Assembly (NCBI GenBank): GCA_041602815.1
Contig: JBFIFO010000081.1
Location: 1 to 17,291 of the forward strand
Length of the DNA: 17,291 nucleotides
Origin: GCA-020356105 sp041602815
GTDB lineage: Bacteria; Pseudomonadota; Alphaproteobacteria; UBA8366; JADFVY01
Direction: 5' to 3'
Part shown: in pieces, positions 1 to 7,306 of the stretch
Layout of the letters: each line of letters begins with the position of its first letter
Numbering within the stretch: the first letter of the stretch is position 1
The notes under the pieces: model-generated
What the model saw: the letters and a program-made list of their open reading frames with translations, nothing else
Database searches by the model: none
Told to the model about the DNA's origin: nothing
Made by a program: the position numbers and the translations under genes

Positions 1-73
1 CATGAGGGGTCATTCTGCAGGGCAAAGCCGCGCCCACCACCGGGGCGTTACGCGTTGATGATCGGATTTCGCC

Positions 74-637
74 ATGAAGAAACACGCGCCCCGCGATGCA
101 GACGGCAAGGATCTGCGGATCGGCGACTGGGTCCGTGTCGTGATGGTGCCGCTCTCGATCAAGGACATGCCCGATGAGTCGAGATCCGCATTTTCCCGGG
201 CGGTGGGGCATACCTTTCAGATCGAGGCCTTCGACGAGATCGGCTGCCTCGAGCTGTTCATGTGGCCGAAGATCAGCATGGACACCATATGGATCGAGCC
301 GTACTGCGTCAAAAGAGTCCGTCGATACAAGAGATTGAGCAGATCTTTTCAAAAGAGACTCGAGCAAGACGCGGCGCCGCGCTATGAGGTCAGGTTCGAC
401 GTCAGACTGAAAGAAGGGGTCGATATCGAGGCGTTCGGCGATGCGTTGTTCACGCTTGTCGCAGGCGGCGGGTTCGCCACCTGGCCCCGCGAACGGCGGA
501 TCAAAGGCTCGATTCATGCCGACAAGGCGGAGCCCGACGCAATAGATATTCTGAACGAGGCCCGGCGATTCATTGCCGCCTCCGAGCATGTCGAATGGCA
601 CGACGTCAGCGAGATTGCCGACGCAGACGAATCCTGA
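74..637 (+). CDS. Hypothetical protein, 187 aa, two-part architecture
   Basis: The function is not recognised. The N-terminal ~85 residues (GDWVRVVMVPLSI near residue 17, then GHTFQIEAF and DTIWIEPYCVKR) look like a small beta-barrel (SH3/KOW-like) module of a kind I recall in conserved hypothetical proteins of alphaproteobacteria. A basic linker follows (RRYKRLSRSFQKR, about residues 83-95). The C-terminal ~90 residues (RYEVRFDVRLKEGVDIEAFG...) resemble a ferredoxin-like alpha/beta domain. There is no signal peptide or membrane segment. The ATG at 74 lacks a strong Shine-Dalgarno sequence, so the start is less certain than the frame. The gene converges on the DUF2177 gene. The linker is AT-richer than the rest, which fits two joined modules. 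Confidence 0.7.
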   Translation: MKKHAPRDADGKDLRIGDWVRVVMVPLSIKDMPDESRSAFSRAVGHTFQIEAFDEIGCLELFMWPKISMDTIWIEPYCVKRVRRYKRLSRSFQKRLEQDAAPRYEVRFDVRLKEGVDIEAFGDALFTLVAGGGFATWPRERRIKGSIHADKAEPDAIDILNEARRFIAASEHVEWHDVSEIADADES

Positions 638-693
638 ACCGGCCGACCGCGCGTTAAGCCAGGTCGAGGTCATGGCGGCGATGTAGACAGGGA

Positions 694-715
694 CGGGGCA
701 GCGGTCTATGCCCCG
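694..715. terminator. Perfect 7-bp hairpin between convergent genes
   Basis: CGGGGCA (694-700) and TGCCCCG (709-715) are perfect complements around an 8-nt loop. The hairpin lies in the 105-bp gap between the stop of the 187-aa gene and the stop of the convergent DUF2177 gene, where a bidirectional terminator would be expected. Neither strand has a U-tract after it, so it may only stabilise 3' ends. The terminator role is inferred from position. Confidence 0.35.
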
Positions 716-742
716 CCACGACGGCTGACCTTTCGCACCGGG

Positions 743-1141
743 CTACGATACGGCGCGGGTCAGCCAGTAGCCGGCGAGCGCGGCGGTGCCGGTGAGCACA
801 CCGCCCCAGGCAATGTCGACCACGCTCATGGCCACCGGCCAGTTCCTGAGCGTCGCAAGGTTGGTCATGTCGTAGGTGCCGTACGCCAGCAGGCCGAGCA
901 GGACGCCGTGCAATGCCGCCTTGCGCCACGATCCCTCGGCCAGCGCCGGGGCGACGGCGAAGAACACGATGCCCGCGACATAGGCAAGATAGAACGCGCC
1001 GGCGGCCGCGAAATTGACGTTGTCGCGCATCAGCTGGCCCAGCTGCGATGCATAGAAGCCGCGCGCGACAAGCCCGAGCCACAGGGCATCGAGGCCGAGA
1101 AAGACGATCAGCGTCAGGGCATAGGCTTTGAGGTATATCAC
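743..1141 (-). CDS. DUF2177 family membrane protein
   Basis: The 132-aa integral membrane protein has about four hydrophobic segments: residues 4-24 (YALTLIVFLGLDALWLGLVA), about 45-65, about 75-90 and about 108-128. The FLGLDALWLG start, the central NVNFAAAGAFYLAYV and the segment GTYDMTNLATLRNWP followed by a VDIAWGG motif are what I know from the DUF2177 family, and the length is normal for it. The biochemical role is unknown. The start is GTG at 1141, preceded on the minus strand by GGGAG with a 6-nt spacer, and no upstream ATG fits better. A TATAAG box at 1180-1185 (minus) is a plausible -10 element. The gene stands alone, divergent from the cysteine-rich secreted protein gene. Confidence 0.85.
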   Translation of the reverse strand: MIYLKAYALTLIVFLGLDALWLGLVARGFYASQLGQLMRDNVNFAAAGAFYLAYVAGIVFFAVAPALAEGSWRKAALHGVLLGLLAYGTYDMTNLATLRNWPVAMSVVDIAWGGVLTGTAALAGYWLTRAVS

Positions 1142-1547
1142 GTCGGACTCCCGGGCTGGCGTTTGCCAAATCTGCGAACCTTATACGCGGCGCCGGGCGA
1201 TCCGGATGAGGGGCAGGGCCGGGCGGGACGGTTGGATACCCGCCGGTCGCCGGCAGCGCCGCAATACGCCCTGCAACCGCCAGCGCCGATGGCGCGATTG
1301 CCGCGGACCGGCGACCTCCGCGGGTGGCGTCCGACGAAACCGATACCATCAAATCCGATGAAAACCGCACAGAATACTGGCATAATGGCGTGCCGTCGGC
1401 GGGCCTGCCGCCTCCGCAGGCAAGAGGGCGGCCGCCTGTAGCGCCTCAAGGAAACGTTGCCTGGACGCTGCCGCAGGCGCCCATTCGGCACACCGTGGCG
1501 GCCCCGGAAACGGCAGCGACGGCGCAATGGAGCCCGGAGGACGCCAC
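1142..1547. other. Divergent intergenic region, no gene seen
   Basis: About 400 bp separates the divergent DUF2177 gene and the cysteine-rich protein gene. Several open frames cross it, but all have arginine-rich, proline-rich composition typical of GC-rich shadow frames and none has a convincing ribosome binding site. Weak promoter-like boxes are TATAAG (1180-1185, minus) and CATAAT (1381-1386, plus), without good -35 partners. A dyad GCCTGC/GCAGGC occurs around 1407-1425. Confidence 0.5.
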
Positions 1548-1892
1548 ATGATGATAAGAGGACGACTTCCCTTCCGCCTGCTGGCCTGTCTCGCCTTCGC
1601 CGTCGTTTGTCTTGCGCCGGCGCGGTCGCAGGCGGACATCCAGTGCACCTGCCGGTATGCCGGCCAGTCCTATGCCCTCGGCACCTGCCTGTGCATCAGC
1701 CGGCCGGGGACCGGTCCGCAATACGCCTGCTGCGGCATGGTGCTCAACAACACATCCTGGACGTTCCGCGAAGGCGGCTGCCCGGTCGCCATGAGCGTGC
1801 CGGTCGAGCCGGAGCGCGCCGCCGGCATCGGCACCGGGAATGCCTTTGGAAGCAGCCTTGAGTCTGCGCCGCCGAAAGCGGCGCACCAGTGA
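1548..1892 (+). CDS. Secreted cysteine-rich hypothetical protein
   Basis: The protein of about 114 aa begins with a classical Sec signal peptide: basic MMIRGRLPFR, then a hydrophobic stretch LLACLAFAVVCLAPA, with likely cleavage after SQA (before DIQCTC). The mature part has seven cysteines (CTC, CLC, CC and a final C before PVAMS) and the segment MVLNNTSWTF. I recall similar short secreted proteins with C-x-C...C...MVLNNTSW...C in alphaproteobacteria, but no function is known. The chosen start (1548, or the adjacent ATG at 1551) sits 7 nt after GGAGG; an in-frame ATG at 1527 lies upstream of that site and is less likely. The low-complexity C-terminus is encoded by a hairpin-forming sequence. 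Confidence 0.7.
   Translation: MMIRGRLPFRLLACLAFAVVCLAPARSQADIQCTCRYAGQSYALGTCLCISRPGTGPQYACCGMVLNNTSWTFREGGCPVAMSVPVEPERAAGIGTGNAFGSSLESAPPKAAHQ
1865..1885 (+). other. 8-bp perfect stem-loop overlapping CDS 3' end
   Basis: TGCGCCGC (1865-1872) pairs perfectly with GCGGCGCA (1878-1885) around a CGAAA loop. It lies inside the last codons of the cysteine-rich protein gene and ends 4 nt before the TGA stop. No U-tract follows. It could mark or protect the mRNA 3' end; that role is inferred only from position. Confidence 0.4.
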
Positions 1893-1959
1893 CCGTGACG
1901 GGGCGGTCGACGGGTCGGCTGTCGGTCGCTCCCATGGCCTTCCCGGTGAACGCGGCGCC

Positions 1960-2826
1960 TCAGCGGCGGCCGTACAGCGCCTGCCGGGCGCCGGCCTCCG
2001 AGACGACGCTTTCCGGCACGTCCTTGGCCTCGTCGGTCCAGACCCGCCATTCGACGAGCTGGTGCGGGCCGAAGGTGGTCAGCACGGCGCAGTCCGCCGC
2101 ATCGCGGCCCCGCGCCATGAGAATGCGGCCGCGCCGGCGCGTATTGAACCTTGCATCGAAGGTGTACCAGGCGCCGCCCAGGAAGACCTCGAACCAGGCC
2201 GAGACATCCATCGGGAACGGCTCCGGCTCGATGTCGATGTCGCCCAGGTAACCGGTCCCGTAACGCGCCGGGATGTTGAGCGCGCGGCAGAAGGCGATGG
2301 CCAGGTGGGCGAAGTCGCGGCACACGCCGGCGCGCCGCTCGAACACCTCCCATGCGGACATGTTGGGCCGCGCGTGGGCATAGCCGAAGGTCACGTTGGT
2401 GTGGATCCAGTCGCAGATGGCCTGGACCTTGGCCCAGCCCGGCGTGATCGCCCCGAACAGCGACCAGGCCTCGGCGGTCAGGCGGTCCACCTCGCAGTAT
2501 CGGCTGCCGAGCAGGTAGCGCAGGGTTTCCACCGGCAGGGCCTCGACCGGCAGCTGCGGTGCGTCGGGAACCAGGGGGTCGAGCTCGAAGGGTTCGTCCA
2601 CCAGGGTGTCGGCCGTCAGCCGGAGCTCGCCCACCGGCATGACGCCGCGGACACAGCGGTTGCCGAAATGGTCGAGGAACGGCTCGAGTGGAATGGCCGG
2701 CGTCGGCGTCACGTCATCCGGCGCACAGAGCGCATCCGCCCGCTCCGGATGGACCTGCAGCATGGCGATGAAGGGGCTCGGCTGATCGCAGGCGACGGCG
2801 ATCGTGCAACCGGTCTTGATGAACAT
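1960..2826 (-). CDS. Transglutaminase-like protein lacking the usual His
   Basis: The 288-aa protein has an N-terminal beta domain (residues 1-110) and a transglutaminase/protease-like core. The nucleophile region is RRAGVCRDFAHLA with Cys169, and the Asp is D224 in YTFDARFN. The catalytic His, normally in an HAW motif, is Ser209 here (DVSAWFEVFLGG). A tail with RGRILMARGRDAAD is typical of one bacterial branch of the family. I recall members of that branch with other residues at the same site, so this may be a subfamily trait rather than decay. There is no signal peptide. The start at 2826 is preferred over upstream in-frame starts because the sequence from MFIKTG onward is protein-like, the upstream part is arginine-rich, and AGGGAG lies about 11 nt before it. 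The substrate is unknown. Confidence 0.85.
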   Translation of the reverse strand: MFIKTGCTIAVACDQPSPFIAMLQVHPERADALCAPDDVTPTPAIPLEPFLDHFGNRCVRGVMPVGELRLTADTLVDEPFELDPLVPDAPQLPVEALPVETLRYLLGSRYCEVDRLTAEAWSLFGAITPGWAKVQAICDWIHTNVTFGYAHARPNMSAWEVFERRAGVCRDFAHLAIAFCRALNIPARYGTGYLGDIDIEPEPFPMDVSAWFEVFLGGAWYTFDARFNTRRRGRILMARGRDAADCAVLTTFGPHQLVEWRVWTDEAKDVPESVVSEAGARQALYGRR

Positions 2827-2908
2827 GAGCGTCGGCTCTCCCTGAAGGTCTCCTGGCAAGGTCCGGTCCAGCGGCCCGCGCAGGCGCGAAGTTACACAGA
2901 AGGCGTTT

Positions 2909-2943
2909 CCGGCCGCGCGGCCGGTCATCTGCCCGCGGCAGAT
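2909..2943. repeat. 16-bp perfect palindrome plus adjacent 7-bp hairpin
   Basis: CCGGCCGCGCGGCCGG (2909-2924) is a perfect 16-bp palindrome. Immediately beside it, ATCTGCC (2927-2933) and GGCAGAT (2937-2943) form a perfect 7-bp hairpin with loop CGC. Both lie in the 190-bp gap between the lipoprotein gene (upstream on the minus strand) and the transglutaminase gene. They may end or protect the lipoprotein mRNA. No U-tract follows on either strand. Confidence 0.4.
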
Positions 2944-3018
2944 TAGCCGAGGTCCGCGCCGGAAACCATGGCGAAGGTCCGCTCGGCAAAGTCCCATATC
3001 GAAGAGGAACGAGGCGTC

Positions 3019-3672
3019 TCAGCACTGCAGCTCCGGCACCTCGATCGAAACCCGCCCGTTGGTCTCGGGGAAGCCGCTGAACGCCGCATCGAGCATCGGC
3101 CCGAGGACCGGGCGGATGATGCCGCAGCGCCCCTGGCTGACCGCCTTCATCGACCACACTTCCTGCCGGCCCTCGACGTCGGCGATCGCCACCGCCAGCG
3201 AGCGCGTGTACAGCGTCGCGGACGTCACGCCGGTGCTGTATCCGGTGACCCCGTAGTCGGGCGTGTAGGTCGTCGTGCTGGTAATGGTGCGGTTCTGCCC
3301 CTCCTTGCGGACCGTCGTTGTGGTGCGCGCGCTGGAATAGCCGGTCACGCCGTACTGCGGGATCACATAGGATTCCTGCACGTCGCGGCCCTGATCGACG
3401 CCGTAGCCGAAATAGGCGACGTAGCGGGGGCCCGCGTTGGGTTCGACCACGGTGAACCCGGTGCGCCGCAGCCGGTCCTCGAGCTCGAGCTTCAGGGTCT
3501 TGAACTCGAGGCTGTCGCGAATGGCGTCGTCGAACGGCTGCACCGTAATGGTATGGGCGGCATAGTTGCCGGGCAGCGCGCTGTAGCTCTGTACCTGCGA
3601 GACGATCGTCGGCGTCGTCTCGCAGCCCGCCAGCGCCGCAAGCAGCGTCAACAGCAAGAACTTCCTGGACAT
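3019..3672 (-). CDS. DUF4136-like outer-envelope lipoprotein
   Basis: The 217-aa protein has a lipoprotein signal peptide, MSRKFLLLTLLAALAGC, with lipobox LAGC and lipidated Cys17. The body (HTITVQPFDD, ELEDRLRRTGFTVVE, YVAYFGYGVD, then SLAVAIADVEGRQEVWSMKAVSQG) fits the DUF4136 pattern of envelope lipoproteins. A Thr/Ser-rich insert contains the repeat YGVTGYS at residues 107-113 and 140-146, flanking a TTTTV...TSTTT stretch. The C-terminus ends in Cys, and with Cys183 it could form a disulfide. The start at 3672 is chosen because the signal peptide begins there and GAAGGAAG precedes it; the longer open frame upstream is not protein-like. The role is unknown. No partner gene is adjacent. Confidence 0.8.
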   Translation of the reverse strand: MSRKFLLLTLLAALAGCETTPTIVSQVQSYSALPGNYAAHTITVQPFDDAIRDSLEFKTLKLELEDRLRRTGFTVVEPNAGPRYVAYFGYGVDQGRDVQESYVIPQYGVTGYSSARTTTTVRKEGQNRTITSTTTYTPDYGVTGYSTGVTSATLYTRSLAVAIADVEGRQEVWSMKAVSQGRCGIIRPVLGPMLDAAFSGFPETNGRVSIEVPELQC

Positions 3673-3852
3673 CGCGCCATCTTCCTTCACACCGGGGCGC
3701 CCGCGGCTGCCCAGTTCGTCGATGGCAAGACGGTACGACAGGACCGGGAAACCCGCAACGATACGAGAGAAAACGTGATGCGGGGTGAGGGGAGGGGGGT
3801 GGTCGTCAGGTACTGTCGTCCTCCCGGACCATGCGCTTGGCTTTGAGGGTGG

Positions 3853-3920
3853 GCCGGCCAGCGCCATGGCGCCGGATCGAAGATCCGCCGCCCGCTCCCG
3901 GGGCCAGCCCGCTGGCCGGC
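3853..3920. other. Dense dyad cluster with alternative pairings, 3' of livF
   Basis: GCCGGCCAGCG (3853-3863) is perfectly complementary to CGCTGGCCGGC (3910-3920), giving an 11-bp stem. Competing local structures exist: GCGCCATGGCGC (3861-3872, perfect palindrome), CGGATC/GATCCG with a 3-nt loop (3873-3887), and GGCCAGC/GCTGGCC with a 2-nt loop (3902-3917). The block starts 20 nt beyond the livF stop codon in the direction of transcription and precedes the lipoprotein gene. It may end the liv transcript or stabilise its 3' end. There is no U-tract, so a simple intrinsic terminator is unlikely. Confidence 0.45.
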
Positions 3921-3939
3921 GTCGAGTGGGTTGCACTCC

Positions 3940-4644
3940 TTACAGCCCCAGATACGCCGCCTTCACGCGCTCGTTGGTGAGCAGCGCCTTGCCGGTGTCG
4001 GCCAGCACCACCTGGCCGGTTTCCATGACGTAGCCGCGGTCGGCGATCGACAGCGCCTGGAAGGCGTTCTGCTCGACGAGGAAGACGGTAACGCCGCTCT
4101 CGCGCAGGGCGGTGACCGCGTCAAACACCTCGTCGACCAGGCGCGGCGCCAATCCGAGGCTCGGCTCGTCGAGCAGCAGCAGCCTGGGCCGCCCCATCAG
4201 CGCCCGCGCCACCGCCAGCAACTGCAGCTGGCCGCCGGACAGCATGCCGGCCGGCTTGTTCCGCGCCGCCGCCAGCGCCGGAAAGCGCTCGTACTGGTGG
4301 GCGACCGCCTCTTTCCGTTCCGCCGCGCTGCGCGTGTAGCCGCCCATCAAGAGGTTCTCCTCGACCCGCATCGGCGCGAACATCTGGCGCCCCTCGGGCA
4401 CCTGGACGATGCCGAGGCGGACCCGCTTGTCCGGCGCCATCCGCGTGATGTCTCTTCCGTCGAACAGTACGCGGCCGGCACTGGCCGGGCGGATGCCGGA
4501 GATCACGCGCAGCAGCGTCGTCTTGCCGGCCCCGTTGGCGCCGACCAGCGAGACCAGCTCGCCCTGGCCGATCTCCAGCGAGACGGCATCGAGGGCACGT
4601 ATGCGGCCGTAATGGGCCGAGAGGGCGTCGATCTCGAGCAGCAT
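3940..4644 (-). CDS. livF: LivF-type ABC transporter ATPase
   Basis: The 234-aa ATP-binding subunit belongs to a branched-chain/hydrophobic amino acid (HAAT) importer and powers transport at the inner membrane as a partner of LivG. Visible motifs are Walker A GANGAGKTT (35-43), LivF-type VPEGRQMFAPMRVEENL (82-98), signature LSGGQLQ (135-141), Walker B RLLLLDEPSLGLAP (154-167) and the LVEQN segment that LivF proteins carry in place of an H-loop His. Length is normal. Its ATG (4642-4644) shares one base with the livG TAA stop, so the two are translationally coupled. It is the last gene of the livKHMGF operon. Related LivF proteins serve amino acids, urea, amides and aromatic acids, so the symbol gives the family and not the substrate. 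Confidence 0.93.
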   Translation of the reverse strand: MLLEIDALSAHYGRIRALDAVSLEIGQGELVSLVGANGAGKTTLLRVISGIRPASAGRVLFDGRDITRMAPDKRVRLGIVQVPEGRQMFAPMRVEENLLMGGYTRSAAERKEAVAHQYERFPALAAARNKPAGMLSGGQLQLLAVARALMGRPRLLLLDEPSLGLAPRLVDEVFDAVTALRESGVTVFLVEQNAFQALSIADRGYVMETGQVVLADTGKALLTNERVKAAYLGL

Positions 4645-5414
4645 TACAGGTACCGTCCTTCCTCGCCGAGATAGGCGGCGACGACATCCGGGTTGTGGCG
4701 GATCTCCTCGCCGGTCCCCTCGGCCAGGAGCGTGCCGCGGTCGAGCACGAGGATATGCTCCGAGACTCCCATCACGAGGCGCATGTCGTGCTCGACCAGC
4801 ACTACCGTCACCCCGGTCTCGGCGATCCTCTGGATCAGCCCGTCGATCTCGCCGGTCTCCGCCGGGTTGAGGCCGGCCGCCGGCTCGTCGAGCAGCAGGA
4901 GCCGTGGTTTCGTCGCCAGCGCCCGGGCGATCTCGAGGCGCTTGAGCGCGCCGTACGGCAGGGCGTCGGAATCTGCGTCGATCGCGTCGGCGAGGCCGAC
5001 GAAGCGCAGCAGTTCGGCCGCCTCGTCGGCCATCTCGGCATCGCGTCGGACGATGCGCGGCAGCCGCAGCATGGCCGGCAGGAAGCGGCTGTCGCAGTGC
5101 AGGTGCATGCCGACCATGACGTTCTCCAGCGCCGTCATGTTGAAGAACACCTGCAGGTTCTGGAAGGTGCGCGACAGGCCGAGGCCGGCCATGCGGTAGG
5201 GCGCGAGGCCGGTGGTCTCGGCGCCGTCGAGGAGGATGCGCCCGCTCTCCGGCGTATAGATGCCGGTCACCAGGTTGAACAGCGTCGTCTTGCCGGCGCC
5301 GTTGGGGCCGATGATCGAGTGCACCGCGCCGGGCCGCACCGTGAGCGACAGGTCGTCGATGACAAGGTTGCCGCCGAACGCCTTGCTGAGCGAGTCCACG
5401 GTCAGTAGACTCAT
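4644..5414 (-). CDS. livG: LivG-type ABC transporter ATPase
   Basis: This 256-aa ATPase subunit of the HAAT importer has Walker A GPNGAGKTT (36-43), Q-loop SRTFQNLQVF (81-90), signature LPYGALKRLEIARAL (152-166), Walker B RLLLLDEPAAGLNP (171-184), H-loop VEHDM with His209, and the LivG-type C-terminus GEEIRHNPDVVAAYLG. The frame stays open far upstream, but homology starts at MSLLTVDSLSKAFGG, whose ATG (5412-5414) overlaps the livM stop as ATGA. This supports 5414 as the start and coupling to livM. Its stop overlaps the livF start by one base. Confidence 0.93.
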   Translation of the reverse strand: MSLLTVDSLSKAFGGNLVIDDLSLTVRPGAVHSIIGPNGAGKTTLFNLVTGIYTPESGRILLDGAETTGLAPYRMAGLGLSRTFQNLQVFFNMTALENVMVGMHLHCDSRFLPAMLRLPRIVRRDAEMADEAAELLRFVGLADAIDADSDALPYGALKRLEIARALATKPRLLLLDEPAAGLNPAETGEIDGLIQRIAETGVTVVLVEHDMRLVMGVSEHILVLDRGTLLAEGTGEEIRHNPDVVAAYLGEEGRYL

Positions 5415-6358
5415 CGCGCGCGATCCCGGATCAGCCGCGCCGTCGTCGGCACCAGCCCCTTCGGCAGGAAGATCATCACGCCCATCATGATGGCGCCGAA
5501 GCCGAGCATTTCGTAATCGTGCAGGAAGGTCAGCAGCTGCGGCAGCATGGTCAGGATGGCGGCGCCGACGACGGCGCCGTAGATCGAGGCCATGCCGCCC
5601 AGCACCACCATGGTGATCAGCTCGATCGAGTGGACGAAGCCCGCCTCGCTGGGCGTGACGAAGCCGATGTAGTGCACGAAGACGCTGCCGGCGATGCTGG
5701 CCAGCACGGCGGAGACGACGAACACCAGCACCTTGTAGTGGACGACGTCGACGCCCATCGTCTGGGCCGCGGCCTCGGAGCCGTGCACCGCGCGCAGCGC
5801 CCGTCCGACCGGAGATTCGACGATGTTCAGCGCGAGCCACACGGTGAGCAGCAGCAGGCCGCCGACGATCCAGTACCACACCAGAACGCCGGACGGCTCC
5901 CAGCCGAGCACGGAGAAGCCGTAGACCGGCATGCCGTCGGGGCCGCCGGTCAGGTCGACCTCCTGGGTGAGCACGATCGAGATGATGATGCCGAGGCCGA
6001 GCGTGCCCATCGCCAGGTAATGGCCGCGCAGCTTCATGATCGGCCGGGCGACGATGAAGGCCAGCAGCCCGACCCCGGCGGCGCCGGCGAGCAGCGCCGC
6101 GACCGGCGGCCAGCCGTAGGTGCTGGTCAGGATTGCCGAGGCGTAGGCGCCGAGCCCGAAGAACCCGGCATGGCCGAGGCTGATCTGGCCGGCATAGCCG
6201 ACCAGCAGGTTGAGGCCGATGCAGACGATGGCGTTGAGGCCGACCAGGATGACGACGTCGAAATAGAAGTTGTTGGGCAGGAACAGCGGCAACACGGCGA
6301 TCACCGCGGCCAGCGCGAGCATGCCCCCGATGCGCGGTGTCGCAAGGCGCAGCCGCAT
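5411..6358 (-). CDS. livM: LivM-type ABC transporter permease
   Basis: This 315-aa inner-membrane permease is the second of the pair forming the importer channel. The family motif GYAGQISLGHAGFFGLGAY (54-72) and the cytoplasmic coupling loop SPVGRALRAVHGSEAAAQTMGV (split here as SPVGRALRAV, 182-191, and EAAAQTMGV, 195-203) are visible, with about eight hydrophobic segments and a C-terminal FLPKGLVPT. The true start is the ATG at 6356-6358, which overlaps the livH TGA by one base. The same frame remains open upstream through livH, but that part is a shadow frame. Its TGA overlaps the livG ATG. Confidence 0.93.
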   Translation of the reverse strand: MRLRLATPRIGGMLALAAVIAVLPLFLPNNFYFDVVILVGLNAIVCIGLNLLVGYAGQISLGHAGFFGLGAYASAILTSTYGWPPVAALLAGAAGVGLLAFIVARPIMKLRGHYLAMGTLGLGIIISIVLTQEVDLTGGPDGMPVYGFSVLGWEPSGVLVWYWIVGGLLLLTVWLALNIVESPVGRALRAVHGSEAAAQTMGVDVVHYKVLVFVVSAVLASIAGSVFVHYIGFVTPSEAGFVHSIELITMVVLGGMASIYGAVVGAAILTMLPQLLTFLHDYEMLGFGAIMMGVMIFLPKGLVPTTARLIRDRAR

Positions 6359-7236
6359 CACACCCGCTCGATGCCGCGGCGGCCGAACAGCCCGTTCGGC
6401 ATGAAGAACAGCGTCATCAGGATGATCACGAAGGCGACCGCGTCCTTGTAGGCGGACGAGACGTAGCCGGCGGTCATCGCCTCGCTGATGCCGACGATGA
6501 GGCCGCCGACGATGGCGCCGTAGGGATAGCCGAGCCCGCCCAGGATCGCCGCGCAGAATCCCTTCAGCCCCAGCATGATGCCGACGTCCGGGTAGGTCAG
6601 CGTGATCGGTGCGATCAGCACCCCGGCCAGCGCGCCCAGGGCCGCCGACATCCCGAAGCTGAACATCAGGATCAGCCGGTTGTTCACGCCGGCGAGCTGT
6701 GCCGCCAGCATGTTGAAGGCGACGGCGCGCATCGCCCGTCCGGTCATGGTGTGCGAGAAGAACCAGTGGAGCAGGACGATGACGATAAGGGTGCAGCCCA
6801 TCACCCACAGGCTCTGCGGGTTCACGGCAACGCCCGACAGGTCGATCGGCGCGTCGCCCGACAGCGCCGGCAGGGCGTGAAAGTCCCGGCCCCAGACCAG
6901 CTGGGCGCCGCCGCGCAGAAAGATCGAGGCGCCGATGGTGATGATGATCAGGGTGACGATCGAGGCGTTGCGCGCCGGCTCGATGGCGAATTTCTCCAGC
7001 GCCAGCCCGACCATCACCGTGCCGGCAATCGCCAGCGGCACCGCCGCCGGCATCGGCAGCCCGGCCCGCTCGAACAGGAACCAGGCCATCATGCCGCCGA
7101 GCATGACGAACTCGCCCTGGGCGAAGTTGATCACCTGGCTGGCGTTGTAGATGATCGAGAAGCCGACCCCGACCAGCGCATAGGTCGCGCCGACCGTGAC
7201 CCCGGAGAGCAGAAACTGGAGGAATTCGGTGAGCAT
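6358..7236 (-). CDS. livH: LivH-type ABC transporter permease
   Basis: This 292-aa inner-membrane permease carries the LivH hallmark INFAQGEFVMLGG (36-48), the coupling loop TGRAMRAVAFNMLAAQLAGV (165-184) and the C-terminal LFFMPNGLFGRRGIERV. About eight transmembrane segments are evident. It pairs with LivM, whose start overlaps its stop by one base. The ATG at 7236 is the natural family start; its ribosome binding site is weak. It lies just after an attenuator-like hairpin that separates it from livK, so it is probably expressed below the level of the binding protein. Confidence 0.93.
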   Translation of the reverse strand: MLTEFLQFLLSGVTVGATYALVGVGFSIIYNASQVINFAQGEFVMLGGMMAWFLFERAGLPMPAAVPLAIAGTVMVGLALEKFAIEPARNASIVTLIIITIGASIFLRGGAQLVWGRDFHALPALSGDAPIDLSGVAVNPQSLWVMGCTLIVIVLLHWFFSHTMTGRAMRAVAFNMLAAQLAGVNNRLILMFSFGMSAALGALAGVLIAPITLTYPDVGIMLGLKGFCAAILGGLGYPYGAIVGGLIVGISEAMTAGYVSSAYKDAVAFVIILMTLFFMPNGLFGRRGIERV

Positions 7237-7250
7237 GTGCGGACCGGCAG

Positions 7251-7283
7251 AAAAAGGGCTTCCCCGTCATAGCACGGGGAAGC
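7251..7283 (-). terminator. Intrinsic terminator/attenuator between livK and livH
   Basis: On the minus strand a perfect 10-bp stem, GCTTCCCCGT/ACGGGGAAGC (7274-7283 and 7258-7267, 6-nt loop), is followed by CC and then TTTTT (7251-7255). This is the clearest classical intrinsic terminator in the window. It lies 23 bp after the livK stop and 15 bp before the livH start, inside the operon. Partial termination here would give more binding protein than permease, a common arrangement for binding-protein ABC operons. Confidence 0.75.
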
Positions 7284-7306
7284 GCCAAGTGTCGTCGTAT
7301 GTGTCG

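Noticed and set aside
152..160. Possible mobile element remnants or CRISPR-like repeats anywhere in the window
   Set aside because: No transposase or integrase motifs, no flanking target duplications and no regularly spaced repeats were found; these coordinates are only a placeholder for a window-wide negative.
5411..7288. 625-aa minus-strand frame suggesting a fused double permease
   Set aside because: The part upstream of 6358 is Arg/Gly-rich and out of frame with the true LivH; livM starts at 6358 as a separate gene.
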